Shown here one piece after another: positions 34,045 to 42,613 of a DNA stretch of 47,032 nt. The stretch is from NCBI GenBank assembly GCA_024229615.1, contig JAAESG010000100.1:1-47032 (forward strand). The letters run 5' to 3'. Every line of letters starts with the position of its first letter. Positions within the stretch are counted from its first letter, which is position 1. This stretch comes from Gammaproteobacteria bacterium (GTDB lineage: Bacteria; Pseudomonadota; Gammaproteobacteria; GCA-001735895). The translations under genes and the position numbers were made by a program. The notes under the pieces were generated by a model. The model made no database searches and had not been told where the DNA came from. It saw only the letters and a list, made by a program, of their open reading frames with translations.

Positions 34045-34136
34045 GTTTTACTTCCACTGTTGTAGCTTGCTGGGTTCTGAGCGTCTATGTCAGAATGGGC
34101 GGCCCAGATTCTATACGATTTATCGTGACCAGAGAA

Positions 34137-34628
34137 ATGATTGATACTGACGGTTACCGCGCCAATGTCGGAATAATATTATGTAACAGCAACGGGCAGG
34201 TCATGTGGGCGCGGCGTGTTGGACAGGATGCCTGGCAGTTTCCGCAGGGTGGCATTAGTGCCAATGAAAGCTCCGAGGATGCGATGTATCGTGAACTGTG
34301 GGAGGAGACGGGGTTACAACCGGGCCATGTCTCAGTGCTGGGTGCAACCGATAGCTGGCTGCGTTACAAGTTACCAAAACGGCTCATGCGTCGTTCAGAG
34401 CCGCGATGTATCGGACAGAAACAGCTCTGGTATCTGTTACGGCTCGAATCGGACGAATCGAGTTTTGATCTGAGCGCTTCCAGGACACCGGAGTTTGATC
34501 ACTGGAAGTGGGTAGATTACTGGTACCCGGTAGACGAAGTAATCTTCTTTAAACGCCGTGTATACCAGTGTGCACTGGCACAATTGGAATCCAGGTTACC
34601 GTCGCCATCAGTAAGGGCTGGTGACTAA
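34137..34628 (+). CDS. rppH: RNA pyrophosphohydrolase RppH
   Basis: 163 aa from ATG 34137 ([17 protein letters not shown]); the frame is open far upstream but only over the HAD gene. The Nudix box [20 protein letters not shown] fits Gx5Ex7REUxEExGU. RppH removes pyrophosphate from 5'-triphosphate mRNA and triggers RNase E decay. It is 24 bases before ptsP, the same order as in Pseudomonas and many other gammaproteobacteria. Confidence 0.95.
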   Translation: MIDTDGYRANVGIILCNSNGQVMWARRVGQDAWQFPQGGISANESSEDAMYRELWEETGLQPGHVSVLGATDSWLRYKLPKRLMRRSEPRCIGQKQLWYLLRLESDESSFDLSASRTPEFDHWKWVDYWYPVDEVIFFKRRVYQCALAQLESRLPSPSVRAGD

Positions 34629-34652
34629 TTTGTTATTCAGGGGGTATAAATA

Positions 34653-36917
34653 GTGGCATCGATGATTCACAGGTTGCAGCGTATCGTTCAGGAGGTCAAT
34701 CGGGCTCCTGATATCGATCGTGCGCTTGTGTTAATTACCGAAAGCCTGACTCAGGACCTGAATACCGATGCCTGTTCCATATTTCTGGCACGCGAGGACG
34801 ACCCGGAGGCATTCGTGTTGCAGGCCTGCAGTGGATTAAATCCGGACATTATTGGCCGGGTAGAACGTCGCTTAGGCCAGGGTTTGATTGGTACCATTGC
34901 GGAACGCGCCGAGGCGATGAATCTGGTTGACGCACCTCGCCACAAGAAATTTTTACTGGTACCGGATTCAGGTGAAGTCGACTTTCCAATCATGCTCGGA
35001 GTACCGATCATTGCCCATCGTAATGTTCTTGGGGTTATCTCGGTACAGCGCGTCGAGAATGCTTTTAACGAGGATGAAGAGGCCTATTTAACCACGCTGG
35101 CTGCGCAACTGGCGACCTCGATAGAACGTGCTGAAAGCCAGGGTCGGTTTAGCACCAAACAGGCTACTACCCATATGATCAAGGGTGTAGCAGGTGCCCC
35201 GGGGATGGCGATCGGTGTGGCGATGGTGCTGAATCGCGGGGTTACTTTCGAATCGGTTCCAGACAAGAAAACCAGCGATATCGATGGTGAATTACAGAGC
35301 TTCAAGGAAGCCGTGCGCAAAGTTTGCGAAGAACTAATGTTGCAGGCGGACAAGATGCGTGATTCGCTACCCGAAGAAGAGTGCGCTCTGTTTCTGGCTT
35401 ATGCACAGATGTTGAGCAGCGGTTCGCTCATCGATGACACCGAGCAGGGAATCAAGCAAGGAAACTGGGCGCCATCCAGTTGGCGAGATACGGTCGAGCA
35501 GCACGCGTATGTTTTTGCACAGATGGAAGACCGTTATCTGGCAGAGCGCGCCAATGATATTCGTGATCTCGGTTTACGTGTGCTCCGAAAGCTGATGCTT
35601 GAACAAAGCGTTTATCTCGATTTTCCAGATCAGACCATTCTTGTCGGCGACGAGGTGACGGCGACTGATTTGGCCGATGTGCCGATCGATTGCCTCAGTG
35701 GCGTTGTCTCGGCTCACGGCAGCAGTTCCTCGCATGTGGCAATCCTCGCCCATGCGCTGGGCATTCCGGCGGTCATGGGTGTGCCCAACCTGCCGGTTAA
35801 GCAACTCGATGGCGTAGATCTGGTCATCGATGGCTACAACGGATCGGCATTTATCAATCCGAGCAAGTCTATTCTCGATGAATACCACCAATACCTGCGG
35901 GAAGAGGCTGCGATTGAAAAGGATTTACTCGTAATAAAGAACCAGGCTGCGGTTACCAGTGATGGTCTACAGGTTTCACTGCTGGTCAATTCCGGACTGA
36001 TGTCTGATTTTACGCCGTCACTGCGCAGCGGCGCCGAAGGGGTAGGCTTGTATCGTACCGAAATCCCTTTTCAAATTCGTGATCGTTTTCCAAGTGAGGA
36101 AGAGCAGTTTTTAATTTACAAAGATGTGTTGGAAACCTTTAGAGGGATGCCGGTGGTGCTGCGTACCCTGGATGTCGGCGGGGATAAGCCTCTGAGTTAT
36201 TTTCCGATTGCAGAAGCCAACCCGTTTCTGGGTTGGCGTGGCGTACGCATCACTCTGGATCATCCGGAAATTTTTGTGACCCAGGTGCGGGCGATGATTC
36301 GTGCCAATGTCGGCGTCGACAATCTGGAAATTCTGTTGCCGATGATCAGCGGCAAGGGTGAACTGGATGAATCGCTGGTCTTGATTCATCGCGTGCGCAA
36401 TGAAATAGAAGAGGAGCTGGGGCAGAAAATAGTTTTTCCGAAAATTGGTGCGATGATTGAAGTGCCATCTGCGGTGTACCAGATCGAAGATATCTGCGCA
36501 CTGGTAGATTTTGTATCGATTGGTTCTAACGATTTGACCCAGTATTTGCTCGCGGTTGACCGAAACAATGAAAATGTTGCCGATTTGTATTCGTCGTTAC
36601 ACCCGGCGGTCCTCAAAGCCATGCGCCAGGTGGTCGAAGGCGCCATGCGAAGTGATACCCCGGTCAGTGTTTGCGGTGAGTTGGCGGGCGATCCGTTGGG
36701 TGTTATGGCATTGTTGGGAATGGGTATCGATAGCCTGTCGATGAGTGTTGGCAGCCTGTTACGCGCCAAGAAGGTCATTATGTCATTCAGTTACGAGGAG
36801 TTAACCGAGTTGTTGCAGCTGGCACTGGCCATGTCGGATGCATCCATGATTCGCGATATGTACGCCGGTAAACTTGATCAGCGAGGATTGGGCGGTCTTA
36901 TCCGCGCTGGTAAGTGA
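34653..36917 (+). CDS. ptsP: Phosphoenolpyruvate-protein phosphotransferase PtsP (EI-Ntr)
   Basis: 754 aa, GTG start at 34653 (ATG 34662 is an alternative). The N-terminal GAF domain (about 8-160) senses metabolites such as glutamine in this family. The PEP-utiliser domain with the phospho-histidine motif SAHGSSSSHVAILAHALGIP lies at about 350-370, and the C-terminal PEP-binding TIM barrel has LRTLDVGGDKPL and the VSVCGELAGDP active-site Cys. It starts the nitrogen phosphotransferase relay to NPr and EIIA-Ntr, neither of which is in the window. Confidence 0.95.
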   Translation: MASMIHRLQRIVQEVNRAPDIDRALVLITESLTQDLNTDACSIFLAREDDPEAFVLQACSGLNPDIIGRVERRLGQGLIGTIAERAEAMNLVDAPRHKKFLLVPDSGEVDFPIMLGVPIIAHRNVLGVISVQRVENAFNEDEEAYLTTLAAQLATSIERAESQGRFSTKQATTHMIKGVAGAPGMAIGVAMVLNRGVTFESVPDKKTSDIDGELQSFKEAVRKVCEELMLQADKMRDSLPEEECALFLAYAQMLSSGSLIDDTEQGIKQGNWAPSSWRDTVEQHAYVFAQMEDRYLAERANDIRDLGLRVLRKLMLEQSVYLDFPDQTILVGDEVTATDLADVPIDCLSGVVSAHGSSSSHVAILAHALGIPAVMGVPNLPVKQLDGVDLVIDGYNGSAFINPSKSILDEYHQYLREEAAIEKDLLVIKNQAAVTSDGLQVSLLVNSGLMSDFTPSLRSGAEGVGLYRTEIPFQIRDRFPSEEEQFLIYKDVLETFRGMPVVLRTLDVGGDKPLSYFPIAEANPFLGWRGVRITLDHPEIFVTQVRAMIRANVGVDNLEILLPMISGKGELDESLVLIHRVRNEIEEELGQKIVFPKIGAMIEVPSAVYQIEDICALVDFVSIGSNDLTQYLLAVDRNNENVADLYSSLHPAVLKAMRQVVEGAMRSDTPVSVCGELAGDPLGVMALLGMGIDSLSMSVGSLLRAKKVIMSFSYEELTELLQLALAMSDASMIRDMYAGKLDQRGLGGLIRAGK

Positions 36918-36918
36918 C

Positions 36919-36935
36919 CGCCGCTCAAAGCGGCG
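36919..36935 (+). terminator. Hairpin just after the ptsP stop
   Basis: CGCCGCT (36919-36925) and AGCGGCG (36929-36935) form a 7-bp stem with a CAA loop, starting 2 bases after the ptsP stop. There is no T-tract; termination or 3'-end protection is possible. Confidence 0.45.
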
Positions 36936-37090
36936 CTCATCCCGGAAACGCCCTAGCGTTATCCGGGATCTCGTACCAGCCAATCGCTTCAAATTACACC
37001 GGTTACCCAAGGTCTACTCCTGCTGCGGCGGTCATCCCGGAAACGCGCCAGCGTTACCGATGCGTCAACCCCGCGCACGCCGGGGGATCT
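36931..37090. repeat. Cluster of short intergenic repeats
   Basis: Two copies of a unit reading (G/C)TCATCCCGGAAACGC lie at 36936-36951 and 37031-37046. The first extends into a near-perfect hairpin (TCCCGGA/TCCGGGA outer and AACGC/GCGTT inner, 36940-36968). At 37059-37088 a block (GATGCGTCAACCCCGCG onwards) matches that at 29136 in the mrp/pirin gap. The whole 216-base gap between ptsP and hemJ is filled by this material and contains no gene. It is probably decayed copies of one MITE-like family. Confidence 0.6.
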
Positions 37091-37133
37091 TGTAATGGCG
37101 CCGTGATTTCAGGCAATCCACTTCCATCTGCAC

Positions 37134-37556
37134 CTAAAACGGCTTAACCACGGCTAGAATCACCACGGTAAATAGCACTAGAACCGGTAGTTCGTTAAAC
37201 CAGCGAAACCAGATATGTGAACGCTGACAGCGATTTTCTGCAAAATCACGGATGATTTTTCCGCAGTAGAAATGGTAACCCACCAATACAGCTACGAGGA
37301 CCAGTTTCAGGTGTAACCACCACATCTGGGAATAGGCGGTCCATGCATAGTCGTACATCAGCCACAGTCCGAAGCCTAAGGTGAGTAACATCCACGGTGT
37401 GATGAAGCGATAGAGTTTCCTTTCCATCAGTGCCAGGCGAACTTTGACATCTTCTTCTTCGGCCATCGCGTGGTTGACGAACAGGCGCGGCAGGTAAAAT
37501 ATGCCCGCAAACCAGGCCACCATGAAAATTATGTGAAATGCTTTGATCCAAATCAT
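37134..37556 (-). CDS. hemJ: Protoporphyrinogen IX oxidase HemJ
   Basis: 140 aa, four predicted membrane helices. The family residues are visible: the histidine in KAFHIIFMVAWFAGIFYLPR (about 8) and the lysine in WLHLKLVLV (about 83). It oxidises protoporphyrinogen to protoporphyrin in haem synthesis and replaces HemG/HemY in many proteobacteria. It is divergent from argC, which is also the order in Pseudomonas. Confidence 0.92.
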   Translation of the reverse strand: MIWIKAFHIIFMVAWFAGIFYLPRLFVNHAMAEEEDVKVRLALMERKLYRFITPWMLLTLGFGLWLMYDYAWTAYSQMWWLHLKLVLVAVLVGYHFYCGKIIRDFAENRCQRSHIWFRWFNELPVLVLFTVVILAVVKPF

Positions 37557-37609
37557 TCAAGAATCCTTTAGATAGGTGTGCTAAACCACTGTAGAATAGT
37601 GTATTTTCG

Positions 37610-37637
37610 ATGTTCGCAAACATTGAGAATGTATAAT
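37610..37637 (+). promoter_or_regulatory. Candidate argC promoter -10 with upstream palindrome
   Basis: TATAAT (37632-37637) lies 37 bases before the argC ATG. The palindrome ATGTT-CGCA-AACAT (37610-37623) sits just upstream, where a -35 or an operator would be. No good ARG box was recognised, so regulation is open. Confidence 0.4.
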
Positions 37638-37674
37638 ACCGCGTCCATTTTAACGAGATGATTTGCACAATAAT

Positions 37675-38703
37675 ATGATAAAGGTAGGAATAGTGGGTGG
37701 TACCGGGTATACCGGCATCGAATTGATGCGTCTGTTGGCGAGTCATCCGCAGGCAAATCTGGAAGTGATCACTTCCCGCTCGCTGGCTGGTACTGCGGTC
37801 GACGAACTGTTCCCGAATCTGCGTAGCCTGGTTGATTTGAACTTTAGTGAGCCCTCTGTAAATGCCTACGGTGATTGCGATCTGGTGTTTTTCGCGACTC
37901 CCAATACCACGGCGATGGCCCAGGCGGCAGAATTACTGGATAATGGAATCAGGCTTATCGACCTGGCCGCCGATTTCAGAATCAAGCACGTGCCGACCTG
38001 GGAGCAATGGTATGGTGCGACCCATGCTTGCCCGGAATTAGTCGAAGAGGCGGTTTACGGCCTGCCCGAATTAAATCGTGAAGCGATTCGGGGAGCCCGC
38101 CTGGTGGCAAACCCGGGTTGCTATCCAACCGCGGTTATCCTCGCGCTGATACCATTGCTGAAAAACGGGATGGTTGATCCGGGATCGATTATCGCAGATT
38201 GTAAATCTGGCACCAGCGGCGCGGGGCGAAACGCCAATGTCGGCACCTCCTTTTGTGAAGTAACGGAGTCGGTAAAGGCCTATGCGGTGCCAGGACACCG
38301 CCATCTGCCGGAAATAAGAGAGGTCCTGCAGGGGCTCGATAGCGATGTCGAGCTCGTGTTTACACCGCATTTGATGCCGATCATTCGTGGTATCCACGCG
38401 ACCGTCTATGCGGATGCGCGTGGGGCCGCTGACCAGGTTCAGAATCTATACGAGGAATTATATCGCGATGAGCCCTTTGTGGATGTTATGCCGGCGGGTT
38501 CACACCCGGAAACCCGTAGCGTGCGAGGCGCCAATATGTGTCGGATTGCGATACACTATCTACCCGCAGCCAACAAATACGTCATCCTGTCGGTCGAGGA
38601 CAATCTGGTCAAGGGTGCCGCAGGGCAGGCAGTTCAAAATATGAATCTGATGTTTGGATTGGACGAAACCAGTGGTCTGAAAGCACCGGGGATGATGCCT
38701 TGA
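37675..38703 (+). CDS. argC: N-acetyl-gamma-glutamyl-phosphate reductase
   Basis: 342 aa from ATG 37675 ([18 protein letters not shown]); an in-frame TTG at 37663 is less likely. The NADP-binding GGTGYTG is at 8-14, the catalytic cysteine in [14 protein letters not shown], and the His in [11 protein letters not shown]. It catalyses the third step of arginine synthesis. It overlaps the next gene by 4 bases. In this region the order argC then erpA, anmK, M23 peptidase and tyrS matches Pseudomonas. Confidence 0.95.
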   Translation: MIKVGIVGGTGYTGIELMRLLASHPQANLEVITSRSLAGTAVDELFPNLRSLVDLNFSEPSVNAYGDCDLVFFATPNTTAMAQAAELLDNGIRLIDLAADFRIKHVPTWEQWYGATHACPELVEEAVYGLPELNREAIRGARLVANPGCYPTAVILALIPLLKNGMVDPGSIIADCKSGTSGAGRNANVGTSFCEVTESVKAYAVPGHRHLPEIREVLQGLDSDVELVFTPHLMPIIRGIHATVYADARGAADQVQNLYEELYRDEPFVDVMPAGSHPETRSVRGANMCRIAIHYLPAANKYVILSVEDNLVKGAAGQAVQNMNLMFGLDETSGLKAPGMMP

Positions 38704-39425
38704 GTAATTTGCATCGTGGTTTTCAGGTCAGGCAGCACAAGCCATGGAAAATCTGGCTGGGTATCACCCTGTTGTTACTGTTGGTGGCGATGATCTTTTT
38801 TCTGGGCAGGGAGTATCAGTTTTACGAATTGGAGTATTTACAACTGGAACGCGAGACCTTGATTAATCGTATCAGCGAGTTGGAAAATCGCAATTACAAG
38901 CTGGTACAGAAAAATGCACATCTCGAGGGTAGCAGCAAGATTGAGCGTGATGCTTACGAACTCGCCAATCAGCAACTGGTTAAATTACAGGAGGAATTGC
39001 TCAAACAGAAAGAGGAGCTGGTTTTTTACCGCGGCATCGTGTCGCCCAAAGATGCGGCTTTAGCGGTTAACCTGCAATCGTTTGAATTTCGTAAGAAGAA
39101 CAGCCAGAATCAGTACAGTTACAAGTTGATTCTGACGAAGAGTGGCAAAAACAGCAAAAGAATTCGTGGAGGCGCCAAAGTCGTGATTCGCGGAGAGAGT
39201 GGTGGTGGCGTCAGCGAGTTGAAAATGTCCGATTTAGCACTTGAAAATTCAGATAAAGTCGCCAAGTTTGCATTTCGTTACTTCCAGGTTTTTGAGGGGG
39301 ATATCACTTTACCCGATGGTTTTATACCATTTGAGGTAGAAATTGCCGTTAAACCGACTACAAAGAAGGTAAAATCATTTACAGAAACAATTTCATGGAC
39401 GCGAGTATTGTCCGAGGGTGTATAA
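38700..39425 (+). CDS. DUF6776-like single-pass membrane protein
   Basis: About 241 aa from TTG 38700, which overlaps the argC stop (TTGA). One membrane helix lies at about 20-38 ([18 protein letters not shown]), then a coiled coil (about 45-105, [20 protein letters not shown]) and a strand-rich C-terminal domain ([15 protein letters not shown] onwards). This matches a conserved gammaproteobacterial family usually found beside a bactofilin gene. A role in envelope or bactofilin anchoring is inferred only from this pairing; bactofilin starts directly at the next base. Confidence 0.82.
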   Translation: MSNLHRGFQVRQHKPWKIWLGITLLLLLVAMIFFLGREYQFYELEYLQLERETLINRISELENRNYKLVQKNAHLEGSSKIERDAYELANQQLVKLQEELLKQKEELVFYRGIVSPKDAALAVNLQSFEFRKKNSQNQYSYKLILTKSGKNSKRIRGGAKVVIRGESGGGVSELKMSDLALENSDKVAKFAFRYFQVFEGDITLPDGFIPFEVEIAVKPTTKKVKSFTETISWTRVLSEGV

Positions 39426-39872
39426 ATGTTTGGTAGAAAAAAAGGGTTTAGCGCAGCTCGTATCGATACGTTGGTGGGTCAGGGAACCGAAATTAGCGGC
39501 GATCTGGTTTTTTCTGGCGGCCTGCACGTCGACGGAACCGTAAAAGGTAACGTGATCGCCGAAGAGGGTAGTACGGCGCTGCTGATACTGAGTGAATTCG
39601 GACGTATCGAGGGTGAAGTCAAGGTGCCTAACATGGTGCTTAACGGTGAGATCGTCGGTGACGTATATGGTTCGACCCGGGTTGAGCTCGCGCCAAAATC
39701 GAGGGTCAAGGGAAGTGTTTATTACAATCTAATCGAAATGGCGATCGGTGCCGAGGTCAATGGCGGTCTTGTACACCAGCCCCAGGGCAGCCAGCTTCCG
39801 AAACGTCTCGAAGACAAGTCGAACAACGGTGGTAACGACAAGCATAATCATGAACCTGTTACCGAAAGTTGA
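39426..39872 (+). CDS. Bactofilin
   Basis: 148 aa. The central bactofilin (DUF583) beta-helix repeat spans about 15-115 (TLVGQGTEISGDLVFSGGLH, GTVKGNV, GRIEGEV, GEIVGDV at regular intervals), with a short basic N-terminus (MFGRKKGF) and a polar, disordered tail. Bactofilins polymerise without nucleotide and scaffold cell-shape or surface functions. It directly abuts the DUF6776 gene, with no gap. Confidence 0.93.
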   Translation: MFGRKKGFSAARIDTLVGQGTEISGDLVFSGGLHVDGTVKGNVIAEEGSTALLILSEFGRIEGEVKVPNMVLNGEIVGDVYGSTRVELAPKSRVKGSVYYNLIEMAIGAEVNGGLVHQPQGSQLPKRLEDKSNNGGNDKHNHEPVTES

Positions 39873-39924
39873 CTCAAATGATTATACTTAGGCGTGTTAC
39901 GCGCAAATCTACAGGGTTTTAGTA

Positions 39925-40308
39925 ATGGAAGTTGTCATCAATGCTGATTTTGGTATGGCGCTGGGGCCGAATACGAGTGAAACCTTGCTCGATTTCTCCG
40001 ACTCTGCGGCGAACAAACTGAAGGCGTTGCAAGACGAAGAATCAAACCCGAAGCTGATGCTTCGAGTCTCGGTCTACGGCGGTGGATGTTCGGGTTTCCA
40101 GTATACTTTTTCGCTCGACGAAGAAGTCAAGCCTACTGATAAGAAAGTGGAAAAGAACGGCGTAACCCTGCTCATCGATCAAATGAGCTATCAATACCTG
40201 GCTGGCTCCGAGGTTGATTATAGCGAGGGTCTCGAGGGTGCCATGTTTGTTGTCAATAATCCAAATGCAACCTCGACCTGCGGTTGTGGCGCTTCATTTT
40301 CGGTTTAG
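39925..40308 (+). CDS. erpA: Iron-sulfur cluster insertion protein ErpA
   Basis: 127 aa, A-type Fe-S carrier. The three ligand cysteines are in [11 protein letters not shown] and [11 protein letters not shown]-terminally extended by about 10 residues compared with E. coli ErpA. ErpA passes [4Fe-4S] clusters to essential targets such as IspG/H. Its stop overlaps by 3 bases the stop of the convergent HEAT-repeat gene. The 52-base gap upstream is too short to assign a promoter with confidence. Confidence 0.93.
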   Translation: MEVVINADFGMALGPNTSETLLDFSDSAANKLKALQDEESNPKLMLRVSVYGGGCSGFQYTFSLDEEVKPTDKKVEKNGVTLLIDQMSYQYLAGSEVDYSEGLEGAMFVVNNPNATSTCGCGASFSV

Positions 40309-41080
40309 TAGATCGAAATCGAGGCAAGCTCCTCAACTATCGCTTCGGCATTCGCGCGTATCGTTTGATCGGGGTCATAGTGCGCCTGTAGCAGGTATGA
40401 AATAGCGTTTTCTCCACCGATTTCTGCCATCGCATTGACCGCATGGCGTCTGACTACGATATCCTGTTCTGATAGTAATCCGGCCAACAAGTGAACAGCC
40501 TGCTCCTGTTGTAACCTGGCAAGTGCTTCGATAGCTGCAATCCTGACCTCCCTTTCCCGGTCGAAGAGATAAGGCTCGATACTGTTAACCGCCAAAGGGC
40601 TCATAGCAGCCCCGAGTGCTTCAACAGCCGCGATTCTGATTTGCGCAACAGGATCGTCCAGAGCCGCATTCAGCACGGCCAGTCTTGCCTGGTGGCTCGT
40701 ATCTGCCAGAGCGGCCAGTCGAGTGACCGGGTCAGCGTCAAACAACAATAGTTGAAGCTGACCGATTGCCATCTCCGCTGGCAGATTTTCCAGCTGAATA
40801 ATTTCTTCGAGCGCCGGGTAGAGATCAAGGAGAACCCTGGCTGCGTTTACGGGTACGGGGTTCGCCTGGATGCGTGCCGTCTGTTGCGACTCGATGGGTG
40901 GCTCAACCACGCTCGCACCTGCCTGATTTTGGGTGTGCGTGGTTGTTTAAAAGCTGTCTGAGTGTTCGACGAATGGCTTTGTGTCTCGATGTCGAACTGG
41001 TGGGCGGCAGGCATCAATAGCAGTATCAGGCATAGCGCAAAGACGATAGACATGAACGTCGAAGTTTTTGTCAGATTCAT
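40305..41080 (-). pseudogene. Exported HEAT-repeat protein, apparent frameshift after the signal peptide
   Basis: ATG 41080 opens a signal peptide (MNLTKTSTFMSIVFALCLIL, then LLMPAAHQF) that runs into SSNTQTAFK and then nonsense. A different frame, entered by one extra base at the TTTTAAA run (40946-40952), continues as TTTHTQNQAGASVVEPP and leads into four or five HEAT-like repeats ending at 40305 (for example IRIAAVEALGAAMSPLA, VRIAAIEALARLQQEQA, VRRHAVNAMAEIGGENA). The HEAT part alone could start at GTG 40910 (201 aa), but then without export. A real one-base deletion or a sequencing error would both explain it. Confidence 0.65.
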
Positions 41081-41102
41081 AGCGTTAACCGTTTGATGGA
41101 AG

Positions 41103-41127
41103 GGAGCCTCTCACTCGGAGAGGTTCC
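41103..41127 (-). terminator. Hairpin between the TGA-split gene and the HEAT gene
   Basis: GGAGCCTCTC (41103-41112) pairs with GAGAGGTTCC (41118-41127) over 10 bp with one G-T pair and a 5-base loop. It lies 21 bases after the stop of the upstream gene on the minus strand. No T-tract follows, so terminator function is a guess from position. Confidence 0.45.
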
Positions 41128-41147
41128 GCGTTGGGACAATTATCCTG

Positions 41148-41618
41148 CTACTCGCCGTCATCGGCGGCGGGATGACCACCGGTTTGCACATTATCCGGAG
41201 CCGCTGGAATAACGTGGGACAGGTAAACCTCGCTTTCCCTTTCTTCACCGTTCAGGGTCATTCCCTCGATGTCATATTCCCCCTCCGGGAAACGTCTGAA
41301 AAATGTTTCTGGATCGAGTTCGTCGAAAGTAGGTTCCGCACTCTTGAAAAACAGTTCGGTCAATCCCTGGCGGCGCAGGCGGCCTCGAACCCATACATTC
41401 AGCATCTTGCGATCACGGGGATTCGCGGTTTCGAGGTATTTTCACTCGTCACCATCAATCTTGCCATGAATTCCGAGATCACCATCGGTGTCATTCAGCT
41501 CTAAGAACAGTCTGGCTTCATCAAATGGCACTTCGTTATTATCGTCATTGGCAAGCGCCAGCGCGGATGTACTCAGCACTGTTGCCAAAACGAGAATGGG
41601 TATCTTTAGGTATTTCAT
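41148..41618 (-). pseudogene. Secreted protein gene split by an in-frame TGA
   Basis: ATG 41618 gives a signal peptide (MKYLKIPILVLATVLSTSAL), then LELNDTDGDLGIHGKIDGDE up to codon 58. Codon 59 is TGA (41442-41444). The same frame then continues without break as KYLETANPRDRKMLNVWVR, RQGLTELFFKSAEPTFDEL and PETFFRRFPEGEYDIEGMTL to the stop at 41148. I recall related proteins with GDEWK at this place, so the TGA probably replaces TGG (Trp). ATG 41405 could restart translation for an 85-aa C-terminal piece, but without a signal peptide. Confidence 0.72.
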
Positions 41619-41648
41619 TTCAGTTTCTCCTCTGCGTTGCGGCAGTTA

Positions 41649-41666
41649 TCACAGGTTTTCCTGTGA
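41649..41666. other. Small hairpin in the leader of the TGA-split gene
   Basis: TCACAGG (41649-41655) and CCTGTGA (41660-41666) form a 7-bp stem; on the minus strand the loop reads AAAA. It lies 31 bases upstream of the ATG at 41618 on the minus strand and about 70 bases after the barrel gene stop, so it could end the barrel transcript or shape the next leader. Confidence 0.35.
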
Positions 41667-41688
41667 ACAAGAATCCTAGGCAGAGAGC

Positions 41689-41726
41689 CTGAAATTAAGC
41701 TGAGTTAAACTGAAAGTTTGCTGAAG
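41689..41726. promoter_or_regulatory. Four helically phased CTGA repeats, candidate response-regulator site
   Basis: CTGA occurs at 41689, 41700, 41710 and 41721, that is with 11-, 10- and 11-base steps, with TTAA between at 41695 and 41705. One-turn direct repeats of this kind are typical of OmpR/PhoB-family regulators (PmrA and QseB sites contain repeated CTTAA). The site is 71-108 bases upstream of the signal-peptide gene starting at 41618, a suitable promoter distance. No regulator gene is nearby. Confidence 0.45.
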
Positions 41727-41738
41727 ATTTAGGCGGGA

Positions 41739-42509
41739 TTAAAAGTTGTAATACCCGTTCAGATAGATACTGTCATATTCGAGTTCGGTATCAGTCTGGT
41801 CAATGTCGTCCAGGTCGAGTGAGAAATATTTGATTCCGCCTTCGACGCCGAGACCGTTTCCGGATTCATAGCCGAGCATGATGGCGGAATCCTGTGCGCT
41901 GCTTTTGCTCAGGCCCAGGTCGATAAAGTTGGAATTGATGTGGGCGCCGACGTAAAAGCCATCATACGGCAGGTCTACCCGGGCCGACAGGTAAAGCAGT
42001 GGTATGGTTTCATCAACCGAGACACGGCTGCTACTGTCACCGAGCGATATCTCGCCATCGAAGCGTTTCAGATCAACCCCAAGATCGAGATTCATCCTGC
42101 TGTTGCGCAGCTGATAATAAAGCACGAAATCATCCTGGGACAGTTCGAAGCTGGTAGCAGTCTCTGCGCTACCATGAGTTTCACCATTAACACTGTTATT
42201 CGAATTCACCGATGAGGACAGCGACGAGTCCAGTTCATAACCTTCGTAGCGGAAATTAGGCAGTGCAGATATGGGATGCTCCAGGATTAACACCATCGAT
42301 GACTGCTCAGGATTTTCCACATCGAGATCGTCGACCAGATCAATGCTTTCGAGGTCGGATTGGTATAAGGGACGCCAGAGTGGGGGGTTTAACTGGCTTT
42401 GACCAATATTGAGACCGATGAATTCCGCTGCATCGGCGGCGCCGATGGTCAGCCATAAAAAGGCTGATATTGCGAAAACACTCCTTGTGTTGCCCATCGA
42501 TCTTCTCAT
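41739..42509 (-). CDS. TIGR04219-family outer-membrane beta-barrel protein
   Basis: 256 aa. Start is ATG 42509, or ATG 42497 (MGNTRSVFAISAFLWLTIGA) which has AGAAG just before it. After the signal peptide, alternating strands follow: ISALPNFRYEGYELD, FELSQDDFVLYYQLRN, MNLDLGVDLKRFDGEI, TIPLLYLSARVDLPYDGFYV, and the end SIYLNGYYNF with the C-terminal Phe of outer-membrane barrels. It resembles the TIGR04219 family. The function is unknown. It stands alone between anmK and the TGA-split gene. Confidence 0.82.
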   Translation of the reverse strand: MRRSMGNTRSVFAISAFLWLTIGAADAAEFIGLNIGQSQLNPPLWRPLYQSDLESIDLVDDLDVENPEQSSMVLILEHPISALPNFRYEGYELDSSLSSSVNSNNSVNGETHGSAETATSFELSQDDFVLYYQLRNSRMNLDLGVDLKRFDGEISLGDSSSRVSVDETIPLLYLSARVDLPYDGFYVGAHINSNFIDLGLSKSSAQDSAIMLGYESGNGLGVEGGIKYFSLDLDDIDQTDTELEYDSIYLNGYYNF

Positions 42510-42613
42510 TGCAAATTTACACTGAAGTTTATCATCAAGTACTGATTATAGACATGCTGTTGAGGGTCCGGCACACCTCATATGTAAACAAAGTCACATT
42601 TACGCGATTTGTT

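Noticed and set aside
38538-38699. N-terminal extension of the DUF6776 gene into argC
   Set aside because: The extension is the shadow of the argC frame; TTG 38700 overlapping the argC stop fits the family start.
40946-40952. TTTTAAA as a programmed -1 frameshift site
   Set aside because: In the signal-peptide frame, slipping back one base places TAA in the A site, so no fusion product would result.
41442-41444. TGA as a selenocysteine codon
   Set aside because: Trp, not Cys, is expected at this site, and I see no convincing SECIS-like hairpin directly after it. Nonsense mutation is simpler.
41689-41726. Short CRISPR-like array
   Set aside because: The repeat unit is 4 bases with 6-7 base gaps, far too small; a protein-binding site is the better reading.
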